IMG/VR virus record: IMGVR_UViG_3300028920_000002
Span: 1 to 64,000 of that record
Length of the DNA: 64,000 nt
Reading direction: 5' to 3' (one strand)
Origin: a virus
A program made the translations under genes and the position numbers. Under the pieces are notes generated by a model, which was not told where the DNA came from, did not search any database, and saw only the letters and a list, made by a program, of their open reading frames with translations. Below are positions 23,816-32,164 of this stretch, piece by piece (the stretch's first letter is position 1; every line of letters starts with the position of its first letter).

Positions 23816-26800
23816 ATGGCGCGCCTAGACCCTAGTGAATCGTTCGCCGACTTCCGAGACCGCACGCTCGAGGGCATCCGTTCTCATTTCCCTGTCAAGG
23901 GAAGAACGCAGACGCTGGAGCTGGATGACCTGGAAGTCGATAGCGCAGGTATGGAGTCCGACGACATCCGTGGGCAGCATAGGGCTAAGGTAGAAGGCGC
24001 TAGTTGGAGTGCGCCGGTCTACGCCACTATGTCGCTGCGCGACAACGAGACGGGCAAGGCCAAGAAGCAGCGCATCAAGTTGGCTGAACTGCCGATGATG
24101 ACCAGGCGCTACAGCTACATCGTCAATGGCCAGGAGTATCAGGTCGACAACCAGTGGCAGCTCAAGCCGGGCGTTTACACACGCCGGCGCCAGAATGGTG
24201 AGCTCGAGTCTCGTTTCAACATCGTCAACAAGCCTCACTTCGACTTGAAGTTCGAGCCGGACAAGAAGCGCTTCTTGATGGAGCGTGGGAAGTCCAGCGC
24301 CATTCCTCTCTACCCGCTGATGAAGTCTCTCGGTATCAGCGACGACGACCTGGAGAAGACGTGGGGCAAAGAGATTCTCGAGCAGAACAAGGCAGCACGC
24401 GGCGTATCAGGCGCCCTAGAGAAATTCTACAAGGCGGACCGAAAGAAGTCGGCGCCGTCCAAGGAGGAAGCAGAGCGCTACTTCTACGAGACGATGATGC
24501 AGTCAGAGCTCCGTCCAGAAGCGACCAAGCGAACGCTGGGTAAGGAGTACAGCACTGTAGAGGGCGATGCCGTCCTGCGCGCCACGAAGCGGATGTTGGA
24601 GGTACAGAGTGGTGCCCCAGAGGACGACCGAGACTCTCTCGTCTTCAAGGACCTGCGCGGAGCAGGCGACTACGCGTTCGACCGACTGACAGACTACAAG
24701 ACGCGCCGTAGTCTGCAGGGCAAGATGGGGCGCCAAATCAACAACGCCAGAAGCATCCGCGACGTGATTCGTCCTGGAACCTTCGACGACCAGATTCGTA
24801 GGACCTTCACCGAGAACAAGGGCGCGACCCGCGTGCCGGAGCAAATCAATCCGGTAGAGATGATTGCTGGGTCACAGCAGACGACCGTTATGGGTCCCGG
24901 TGGCATTCAAAGCGAGAACGCCATCATGGATGAGACGAAGTTCATCAACCCGACGCACTTCGGGTTCTTGGACCCCATCCATACCCCGGAGGGCAACAAG
25001 ACTGGTGTGACGCTGCATCTGCCCATGGGAGTGAGCAAGAAGGGGAAGTCTCCGGTCATCCCGGTCTACAACCTGAAAACCGGCAAGGGTGAGCGCATCA
25101 CTCCTGAGCAGTTCATGGACTCTACAGTGGCGCTGCCCGACCAGATGAAGTGGAAGGACAACAAGCCCACTCCTGTTGGCAAGAAGGTCAAGGTATCCAC
25201 ACCCGGCAACGAGCTCGATGAGGTGGACCCGAAGGACGCGAAGTACGCGATGTACCATCCATCGCAGGCGTTCAGTATCACGAGCAACCTGGTTCCCTTC
25301 ATGGGGAACACCTCTGGCAACCGTGCCAGCTATGCCACGCACCACATCGAGCAAGCCATCAGCCTCAAGGACCGGGATGTGCCTCTGGTCCAGTCTGGTA
25401 CTGGTGGTCAGCGGGAGGGCCTACGTACCTTCGAGGAGCTGTTGGGTCGGGGCTCGTCGCATCCCTCGCCGATGGATGGCGAAGTAGTCAAGGTGAAGAA
25501 GGATGGCGTCATCGTTAAGGGCAAGGATGGCAAGACCCGAGAGATTCAGCTCTACAACAACTTCCCGCTCAACGATGCCAAGGCCGTCATCGACTCTACT
25601 CCGACGGTGAAGGTCGGCGATAAGGTGAAGCAGGGCCAGCCTGTTGCTGACACCAACTTCACCAAAAACGGCACGCTGGCATTGGGTAAGAACCTGCGTA
25701 CTGCCTATCTGCCATTCAAGGGCTACAACTTCGAGGATGGCGTAGTCATCAGTGAGAGCGCCGCCAAGAAGCTTACTAGTGTCCACATGCACAAGCCGGA
25801 CACCAGGGTCGCCGACAGCGACGTGACCGACCCGAAGAAGTTCCGGGTCTTTCACCCTGAAGCGTTCACGAAGGACCAGTACAAGCTGGTCGGAGATGAC
25901 GGTATCGTGCGTGTTGGCACAAGGGTGCAGAAGGGAGACCCCCTCGTACTCAATACCAAGCCCTATCAACTGCGCGACAGGACTGGTATCGCCGCTGTGC
26001 GCAAGAACGCCTCAGGTGCGCAGACCGACGCCTCATTGAAATGGGACTCGGACTACGCAGGGGAGGTGGTGGGCGTACACCGCGGAAAGAAGGGCCAGAT
26101 TGGCGTCCACGTTCGCACTGAAGAGCCGATGCAGGTCGGCGACAAGCTGACTGGGCGGCACGGCAACAAGGGCATCGTCACCAAGGTCATCCCTGATAAG
26201 GAGATGCCTCATACCAGAGATGGCAAGCCGATTGAGGTAGCGCTCAACCCCGCTGGCGTGCCCGGTCGTATGAATGTGGGTCAGGTGCTCGAGACTGCGG
26301 CGGCCAAGGTAGCTGAGAAGACTGGTAAGCCCTACATCGTTGAAAACTTCGAGCATGGCGTCGACCAACTCAAGCGGGTGAAATCCGACTTGAAGAAGCA
26401 CGGCTTGTCGGACACTGAAGAGCTCATCGACCCGAATACTGGCAAGAGTCTAGGTAACGTCCTCGTCGGTCCGCAGCACATGCTCAAGCTGCAGCATCAG
26501 GTAGACAAGAAGGCGTCGGCCCGCTCCGGTATGAGCCTCAAGGGTGAAGAGGGAGAGGGGTATGACTACAACCTGCAGCCGGTGGGTGGCAGCAAGACCG
26601 GAGCGCAGAGCGTAGGCAACTTGGGTATCTACACACTGCTCGCTCACGGCGCCAAGGCCAACATCCGAGAGATGCAGACCTGGAAGAGCGAGGGCGAGGA
26701 TACCAGCCCGGAGGGGAAGCGTTGGGCGTCTCAGCACAATGAGGTCTGGCGCGCCATCCAGAGTGGAGACCCGCTGCCGCCACCCAAGCCAACGTTCGCC

Positions 26801-29800
26801 TTCCACAAATTCACCGAGATGTTGAAGGCGGCTGGCATCAACGTTGAGAAGCGTGGCAACACCATGCAGCTCAACCCGCTCACCAACCAGGACATCCTGA
26901 ACATGTCAGCGGGGGAGCTCTCGAAGCCAGCGGACCGGCTTCGCCAGGGCAAGCTCGATGAGAATGGCGACCCCATGCCCATGAAGGGAGGGCTGTTCGA
27001 CCCGAAGCTCACCGGTGGGCACGGTGGGAAGAAGTGGACGCACTTCAAACTGGCAGAGCCAGTTCCGAATCCGGTCTTCGAGGGAGCCATCCAGCGGCTG
27101 ACTGGGCTCACCGGTAAGCAGTACGAGTCAGTCGTCAACGGTGAGCAGTCCATCGACCTCAAGACGAGGAAGGTCGTACCTCTTGGCAAGGGCGCGACGG
27201 GAGGCCCCGCCATCAAGAGCATGCTCGATGGCATCGACGTGAACAAGGAGCTGGAGCAGTCCATGAAGGAGCTGGAGGCGGTGAAGCTGCCTTCTGGATT
27301 CGCTCACGGCGCCAGCACCACGAAGCTCGACAAGGCGATGAAGAAGGTGAGGCACCTTCAAGTCCTCAAGGACAAGAAGATGAGCCCCTCCGACGCCTAT
27401 ATGCTGGAGAACGTACCGGTCATCCCGCCGGCGATGCGCACGGTCAGCGTGCTGAAGGACGGCGGCGTTCGCTGGGGCGATTTGAACCAGCTCTACTCCG
27501 ACCTCGCCCAGACCAATGGCGAGATGGGCAAGATGAAGCAGCGCTCCTACTTCGGCGACAAGGACCTGAAGGACAGTCGAAAGGATGTCTACGATGGGCT
27601 TCGCGCTTTGGTAGGTATTGGTTCCTCGCCGGCTGAGAAGGAGGCCAAGAACAAGGGCGTGCTGCAACAGATTGCTGGCAGTCAGCCGAAGAAGGGCTAC
27701 TTCCAGAACACCCTGATGAACCGTCGTCAGGACATGAGCATGCGCTCGACCATCGTTCCTGAGCCGGCGATGGGGTTGGATGAGGTGGGCATTCCTCAGG
27801 AGCATGCACTCAAGCTGTTCCGTCCGTTCGTCGTCAAGAAGATGATGGACATCGGCGTGGCTCCAACTGAGTTGGATGCTCAGCACATGCTGGCCGAGAA
27901 GAAGAAGGATAAGGGGGTGTGGCGGGCGCTGGACTTGGCGATGGAGGACCGGCCGGTTCTGATGAAGCGTGACCCCGCACTGCACAAGCATTCGATGCAG
28001 GCGTTTCGCCCTTACCGTACGAGCGGGCACGCTATCAAGATTCATCCGCTGGTGACCAATGGCTACAACGCTGACTTCGATGGCGACACCATGAGCATGT
28101 TCGTCCCCATCTCCAAGGAGGCAGTGGACGAAGCCAAGCAGATGCAGCCGTCGAACAACCTGTTCAACGAGGCGCAGGGTAAGGTTACCTACACTCCGAC
28201 CTTGGAGAGTTCATTAGGCTTGTACAAGATGAGCCGCGTGCGTGGTGATGGTAAACAGCAGTACAAGAACCCCACCGACGTGCTCAAAGCCGTGGAGGCG
28301 GGCAAACTGCCGATGGACGAGCTCGTCACCGTCGGTAAGATGAAGACTACTGGTGGCCGCATCATGCTCTCCTCCGCGCTGCCTAAGCCGCTGCAGAACA
28401 AGATGCTGACTGACCACAAGTTCGTCCTGGACAAGAACGGCGTTCATCAGCTCTACACAGACTTGGCGAAGAACCATCGTGCGGACTTCGGAGAGGCGGC
28501 GAACAAGCTCAAGGACTTTGGTTTCGACGCTTCCTACGGCTCAGTACGCGTGGCACATCCACAGCACAAGGGACCCAACGCCATCGCGGCTATGGAGAAC
28601 CCGAAGCAGAACGTCAAGTTCCTGCCGATGGGAGCGCATACCTTGTCGCTCGACGACCTGGAACCCGACCGTGAGGTCCGAGACCGGGAAATCGCCAAGG
28701 CGCAGAAGCAGGTGGACAAGATTCGCTCCATGAAAGGACTGTCCAAGCTCGAGCGCGACCGGCGCAGCGTAGCCATCTGGGAGAAGGCGGATGCCGACAT
28801 CGCTCGGAAGCATGTAGGTCGCGCTGAGGCTAGAGATGACCGCCTGCACCAGATGTTGGCGGCCGGCACTAAGCCAAGTTGGTCTCAGTACAAGCAGCTC
28901 AAGCTCGCGCCGATGGTAATGCAGGATGCGGCTAACCGGGACATCCCGACGCCCATCAAGCACTCCTACTCAGAGGGCCTCGACATGGGCGAGTACTGGA
29001 CCGGGATGCATGGCGCTCGGCGAGGTACGGTCCTCAAGGTTCAGGAGGTGCAGGAGCCCGGCTACTTCTCCAAGCAGCTCATCAACACCACGATGAACAT
29101 GGTGGTGAACAAGGATGACTGCGGCACCAAGCGGGGCATAGCGGTTCCGGTCGGCTCGAAGGATATCTACGACCGTGAGTTGGCAGCGCCGGTAACAGTC
29201 AAGGGAAAGACCTTCAAGCCGGGCACGATTCTGGGACCGGACCTGGTCGCTCAGATTCGCTCCCACGACAAGAACGCGCAGCTCGTTGTACGGAGCGCGC
29301 TTCGCTGCGAGCACGGTGATGGCCTCTGCCAGCACTGCGCCGGCCTGTCCGCCGACGGCACCTACTACAAGAAGGGCTCGAATCTGGGTGTGCTCTCTGC
29401 CCAGTCATTGGGTGAGCGCGCCGTGCAGCTGCCGATGAAGATGTTCCACAGCGGCGGCGTCAAGCAGGGCGGACGGGGCGGAGTGGTCGGTATGTTCGAC
29501 CGCACCAAGCAGCTGACTGAGCTGCCCAAGAAGATTCCAGACGCCTCAACCCTGGCCATGCACTCGGGTACCGTCGACAAGGTAGAGCGGGACCCCACCG
29601 GCACGAACGTATGGATTGGTGGGCAACGACATCACGTGCCGAAGGACCGCTCTGGTATGCCTCTGCACATTCCCTTGCCAGGTGAGAAGGTCAAGGGTTG
29701 GCAGCCACCTAGAGTAGGGATGAAGGTGGAGGCCGGCCAGTCACTTAGCGACCCCACCCGCACCTTCGTGAATCCGCACGACCTGTACAAGGCCACGCGT

Positions 29801-30271
29801 AGTATGGAGAAGGTGCAGAACCATCTAGTCAACGAGCTTCACGGCATCTACTCTGAAGAGGGCGTGCGCCGACAGCACATCGAGACCGTCGTGAAGGCTA
29901 TGGGTAATCTCACCCGCGTAAGGAATCCAGGAGACGCGCAGGGTATTTTGAAAGGCGAGTACCAGCCGACGTCCAGGTTGCGGGAGCTCAATCGTCAGTT
30001 GTCCCGACAGGGCAAGAAGCCCGTGCAGCACTCACCCATCCTCAAGGGCATCGACGTGATGCCACTCACCGTCCAGGAAGATTGGATGGCGAAGCTGAAC
30101 TACGCTCAGCTCCAGAGAACGCTCACGGAAGGAGCTGCGATAGGAGCGAAGTCGCATCTGCACGGTACTCATCCCATCCCTGCGGCAGCCTACGGCGCCG
30201 AGTTCGGTTTGACTGAGAAGCACAAGAAGAAGTATCCGCACTTGGCCAAAGTCCCCTCCTGGTCCTACTGA
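23816..30271 (+). CDS. Single-chain multisubunit-type RNA polymerase (beta and beta-prime halves fused)
   Basis: This 2151-residue protein carries both large-subunit regions of cellular-type RNA polymerase in one chain, order beta then beta-prime. Beta-like signatures include HTPEGNKTG (fork region), GYNFEDGVVISE, GRHGNKG (780-786) and GRMNVGQVLE. Beta-prime-like signatures follow: PAMRTVSVLKDGGVRWGDLN, RRQDMSMRSTIV, and the catalytic NADFDGD (1418-1424; Asp1420, 1422, 1424 bind Mg). DDCGT (C1769) and CEHGDGLCQHC (C1831, C1838, C1841) form the second beta-prime zinc site, followed by LGVLSAQSLGERAVQL and the trigger-loop region MKMFHSGG. The N-terminal beta-prime zinc ribbon is absent. It is smaller than bacterial beta plus beta-prime (about 2700). 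No alpha, omega or sigma gene is recognised nearby. It probably transcribes phage genes. Confidence 0.95.
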   Translation: MARLDPSESFADFRDRTLEGIRSHFPVKGRTQTLELDDLEVDSAGMESDDIRGQHRAKVEGASWSAPVYATMSLRDNETGKAKKQRIKLAELPMMTRRYSYIVNGQEYQVDNQWQLKPGVYTRRRQNGELESRFNIVNKPHFDLKFEPDKKRFLMERGKSSAIPLYPLMKSLGISDDDLEKTWGKEILEQNKAARGVSGALEKFYKADRKKSAPSKEEAERYFYETMMQSELRPEATKRTLGKEYSTVEGDAVLRATKRMLEVQSGAPEDDRDSLVFKDLRGAGDYAFDRLTDYKTRRSLQGKMGRQINNARSIRDVIRPGTFDDQIRRTFTENKGATRVPEQINPVEMIAGSQQTTVMGPGGIQSENAIMDETKFINPTHFGFLDPIHTPEGNKTGVTLHLPMGVSKKGKSPVIPVYNLKTGKGERITPEQFMDSTVALPDQMKWKDNKPTPVGKKVKVSTPGNELDEVDPKDAKYAMYHPSQAFSITSNLVPFMGNTSGNRASYATHHIEQAISLKDRDVPLVQSGTGGQREGLRTFEELLGRGSSHPSPMDGEVVKVKKDGVIVKGKDGKTREIQLYNNFPLNDAKAVIDSTPTVKVGDKVKQGQPVADTNFTKNGTLALGKNLRTAYLPFKGYNFEDGVVISESAAKKLTSVHMHKPDTRVADSDVTDPKKFRVFHPEAFTKDQYKLVGDDGIVRVGTRVQKGDPLVLNTKPYQLRDRTGIAAVRKNASGAQTDASLKWDSDYAGEVVGVHRGKKGQIGVHVRTEEPMQVGDKLTGRHGNKGIVTKVIPDKEMPHTRDGKPIEVALNPAGVPGRMNVGQVLETAAAKVAEKTGKPYIVENFEHGVDQLKRVKSDLKKHGLSDTEELIDPNTGKSLGNVLVGPQHMLKLQHQVDKKASARSGMSLKGEEGEGYDYNLQPVGGSKTGAQSVGNLGIYTLLAHGAKANIREMQTWKSEGEDTSPEGKRWASQHNEVWRAIQSGDPLPPPKPTFAFHKFTEMLKAAGINVEKRGNTMQLNPLTNQDILNMSAGELSKPADRLRQGKLDENGDPMPMKGGLFDPKLTGGHGGKKWTHFKLAEPVPNPVFEGAIQRLTGLTGKQYESVVNGEQSIDLKTRKVVPLGKGATGGPAIKSMLDGIDVNKELEQSMKELEAVKLPSGFAHGASTTKLDKAMKKVRHLQVLKDKKMSPSDAYMLENVPVIPPAMRTVSVLKDGGVRWGDLNQLYSDLAQTNGEMGKMKQRSYFGDKDLKDSRKDVYDGLRALVGIGSSPAEKEAKNKGVLQQIAGSQPKKGYFQNTLMNRRQDMSMRSTIVPEPAMGLDEVGIPQEHALKLFRPFVVKKMMDIGVAPTELDAQHMLAEKKKDKGVWRALDLAMEDRPVLMKRDPALHKHSMQAFRPYRTSGHAIKIHPLVTNGYNADFDGDTMSMFVPISKEAVDEAKQMQPSNNLFNEAQGKVTYTPTLESSLGLYKMSRVRGDGKQQYKNPTDVLKAVEAGKLPMDELVTVGKMKTTGGRIMLSSALPKPLQNKMLTDHKFVLDKNGVHQLYTDLAKNHRADFGEAANKLKDFGFDASYGSVRVAHPQHKGPNAIAAMENPKQNVKFLPMGAHTLSLDDLEPDREVRDREIAKAQKQVDKIRSMKGLSKLERDRRSVAIWEKADADIARKHVGRAEARDDRLHQMLAAGTKPSWSQYKQLKLAPMVMQDAANRDIPTPIKHSYSEGLDMGEYWTGMHGARRGTVLKVQEVQEPGYFSKQLINTTMNMVVNKDDCGTKRGIAVPVGSKDIYDRELAAPVTVKGKTFKPGTILGPDLVAQIRSHDKNAQLVVRSALRCEHGDGLCQHCAGLSADGTYYKKGSNLGVLSAQSLGERAVQLPMKMFHSGGVKQGGRGGVVGMFDRTKQLTELPKKIPDASTLAMHSGTVDKVERDPTGTNVWIGGQRHHVPKDRSGMPLHIPLPGEKVKGWQPPRVGMKVEAGQSLSDPTRTFVNPHDLYKATRSMEKVQNHLVNELHGIYSEEGVRRQHIETVVKAMGNLTRVRNPGDAQGILKGEYQPTSRLRELNRQLSRQGKKPVQHSPILKGIDVMPLTVQEDWMAKLNYAQLQRTLTEGAAIGAKSHLHGTHPIPAAAYGAEFGLTEKHKKKYPHLAKVPSWSY

Positions 30272-31506
30272 TGGGTCTCAAAGAGAACAAATTCTTCGAC
30301 CCGCTATCCTGGCGAAGCTTCGCTCATGGGGGCTGGTCTCAACCCGAGGGGTCCATCCCAGCCTACATACACGAGGCCAGGGTCATCGATGTCAATCTGA
30401 CCAACTGGACCATCGATTGCCACACCATCTTCGACCAGAAGATGTTCTTGGACGTACAGGTCGCCTCCCCCTACATGCACCCAGCTCGCGGAGAGGGGAT
30501 GTATGTCATCCCGGAAGTTGGTGCGAAGTGCCTCATCTGTATTCCATCGGATGGGCCTCCGCCGTTCGTCTTGGCCTTCCTAATGCCGATGGAGACCAAG
30601 ACCAAGACCACTGCCGTCACCGACCCCATCGAGGCGAATGACTCGAACGCCAGCTTTGGCGGTGGGCGCAAACGCCCCAAGCCCGGAGACATCGTCGTTC
30701 AGGGTCGTGACGGGAACTTCATGCGGCTCCACCGTGGAGGGGTTGCGGAGTTTGGAGCCAGCCAGTTGGCCCAACGCATCTGCATTCCGCTCGGCAACCT
30801 CGTCACGGACATCAGTCAGAACTACAACCACTTCAACTCTGGCGGGGCCATCAACTGGGGCGTCCGAGATGGTGGTACGAGCAACCCGGAGTCGGAGTAC
30901 AGACACACCATTCGTGTGTTCGCGGATGACGAGTACGCGGACATGCGCTTCGCCATGGGCAAGTTGAAGCGCCCGGTGGCTGAGCCAGTAGGAGAAGACG
31001 GCGAGACCTCGAACTTGGAGCAGCTCGGTATCGGAACTACCGAGGACATCGTGTTCGAGATGGTACTTGCGCCCGGTGGGTTCGATGGTGGAAACGGCGA
31101 CCAGAAGGATGTGAAGGAAACTCGAGACCTGACCAAGCTGCGCATCTTCTTCGACCGCGGTGGCAACGCCATGGCTCGCTTCGAGGGAGCTGTGGATATG
31201 CGTGTGAAGAAGCGACTCAAGCTGACGGTGGACGAAGACATCGACATCATCGGCAAGAAGCGCATCTCCATCGAGGCCACGGAGATTCTGCGCCTGATTG
31301 GCCAGAATGGTCTCGAGCTTGGTACGGGTGGTGGAGTCACAGCCATCAACGGTGGTACGAAGGCTGTTGCCTACGTAGGCTCTCCAGTGACTGTTACCGT
31401 CCCCCCAGGGCTTCTGGTTACTACACCCGGAGGTGAAGGCTTCGTGAACCCAGGTCAGACCTTCACCGGATTCATCACGCTCGGCAACTCTACCATTCTC
31501 GTCTGA
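30271..31506 (+). CDS. Tail-spike or baseplate-hub-like protein with OB-fold and beta-helix regions
   Basis: The 411-residue protein starts on the last base of the polymerase stop codon. Residues about 30-110 look like the OB-fold of gp5/gpV-type spikes (ARVIDVNLTNWTIDCHTIFD; ARGEGMYVIPEVGAKCLICI). Residues about 310-360 show short alternating strands (KKRLKLTVDEDIDIIGKKRI) as in a triple-stranded beta-helix. The C-terminal part is Gly/Thr/Val-rich. Contractile phages use such spikes at the tail tip to pierce the outer membrane. The assignment rests on pattern and contractile-tail context; it is far from the sheath genes. Confidence 0.6.
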   Translation: MGLKENKFFDPLSWRSFAHGGWSQPEGSIPAYIHEARVIDVNLTNWTIDCHTIFDQKMFLDVQVASPYMHPARGEGMYVIPEVGAKCLICIPSDGPPPFVLAFLMPMETKTKTTAVTDPIEANDSNASFGGGRKRPKPGDIVVQGRDGNFMRLHRGGVAEFGASQLAQRICIPLGNLVTDISQNYNHFNSGGAINWGVRDGGTSNPESEYRHTIRVFADDEYADMRFAMGKLKRPVAEPVGEDGETSNLEQLGIGTTEDIVFEMVLAPGGFDGGNGDQKDVKETRDLTKLRIFFDRGGNAMARFEGAVDMRVKKRLKLTVDEDIDIIGKKRISIEATEILRLIGQNGLELGTGGGVTAINGGTKAVAYVGSPVTVTVPPGLLVTTPGGEGFVNPGQTFTGFITLGNSTILV

Positions 31507-32153
31507 TGCCCATCAGCCCAGACCCTCCTCGCGGCTTCACCCTGCTTGAATTCAACAAGGGGGCTGCGGCTGCAGTGGGTGCCATCAACCCGTTGGGTGC
31601 GCAGATAGACGCTCTGCTGTCCGCGGGCATCACTCCATTTCAACTGGCACTGGCCGCGCAGCTCAACGCAGCTGTAGCAGCACAGGCCAACCTCACTCTT
31701 CAGGTCACCGACCCTCTGGCTGCTATCCGCGCACTCCTCGCGGCGATGGCTCAACTACAAGCGGCGCTCACCGCAGCATTGTCGCTACCTCCGCTGGACA
31801 TCAGTCTTGGCGCGGAGCTCACTGCCACGGCCCGCTTGGTAACTGACCTACAGGCGCAGCTTGGGCCTTTGCAGCTGGCGGTAGATGCTGCTCTACGCAT
31901 CAAGATTCCGGCTATTCGACTGGCTGCTGAGCTCGGTCTTGCTCTCAACGCCGGTCCGTTCTTCGCCTTCACCTATGACAACACGACCTTGTCTGGTGCA
32001 GGAGCCGAAATCAACAGCGTGTTCAGCGCCGGCTTGAATGACGGCACGAATACAATTGCGCCTACTGGCGAGCCAGTCTTCGGCTTAGTAGTCGTCTGCA
32101 AGGAGTTTGGCCTTTCAGGCTACTTCTCGGCCATAATCGACGTGCCCACCTGA
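31506..32153 (+). CDS. Ala/Leu-rich helical protein, 215 aa, next to spike gene
   Basis: Residues about 20-150 are nearly all Ala, Leu and Gln with a heptad-like pattern (LALAAQLNAAVAAQANLTLQ), so a long coiled coil or helical bundle is likely. The last 65 residues have a different, beta-like composition (FFAFTYDNTTLSGAGAEINS; GLVVVCKEFGLSGYFSAII). The ATG overlaps the spike gene stop by one base. A baseplate or tail-tip partner of the spike is plausible. No known domain is recognised. Confidence 0.7.
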   Translation: MPISPDPPRGFTLLEFNKGAAAAVGAINPLGAQIDALLSAGITPFQLALAAQLNAAVAAQANLTLQVTDPLAAIRALLAAMAQLQAALTAALSLPPLDISLGAELTATARLVTDLQAQLGPLQLAVDAALRIKIPAIRLAAELGLALNAGPFFAFTYDNTTLSGAGAEINSVFSAGLNDGTNTIAPTGEPVFGLVVVCKEFGLSGYFSAIIDVPT

Positions 32154-32164
32154 GGAGCCCACTG

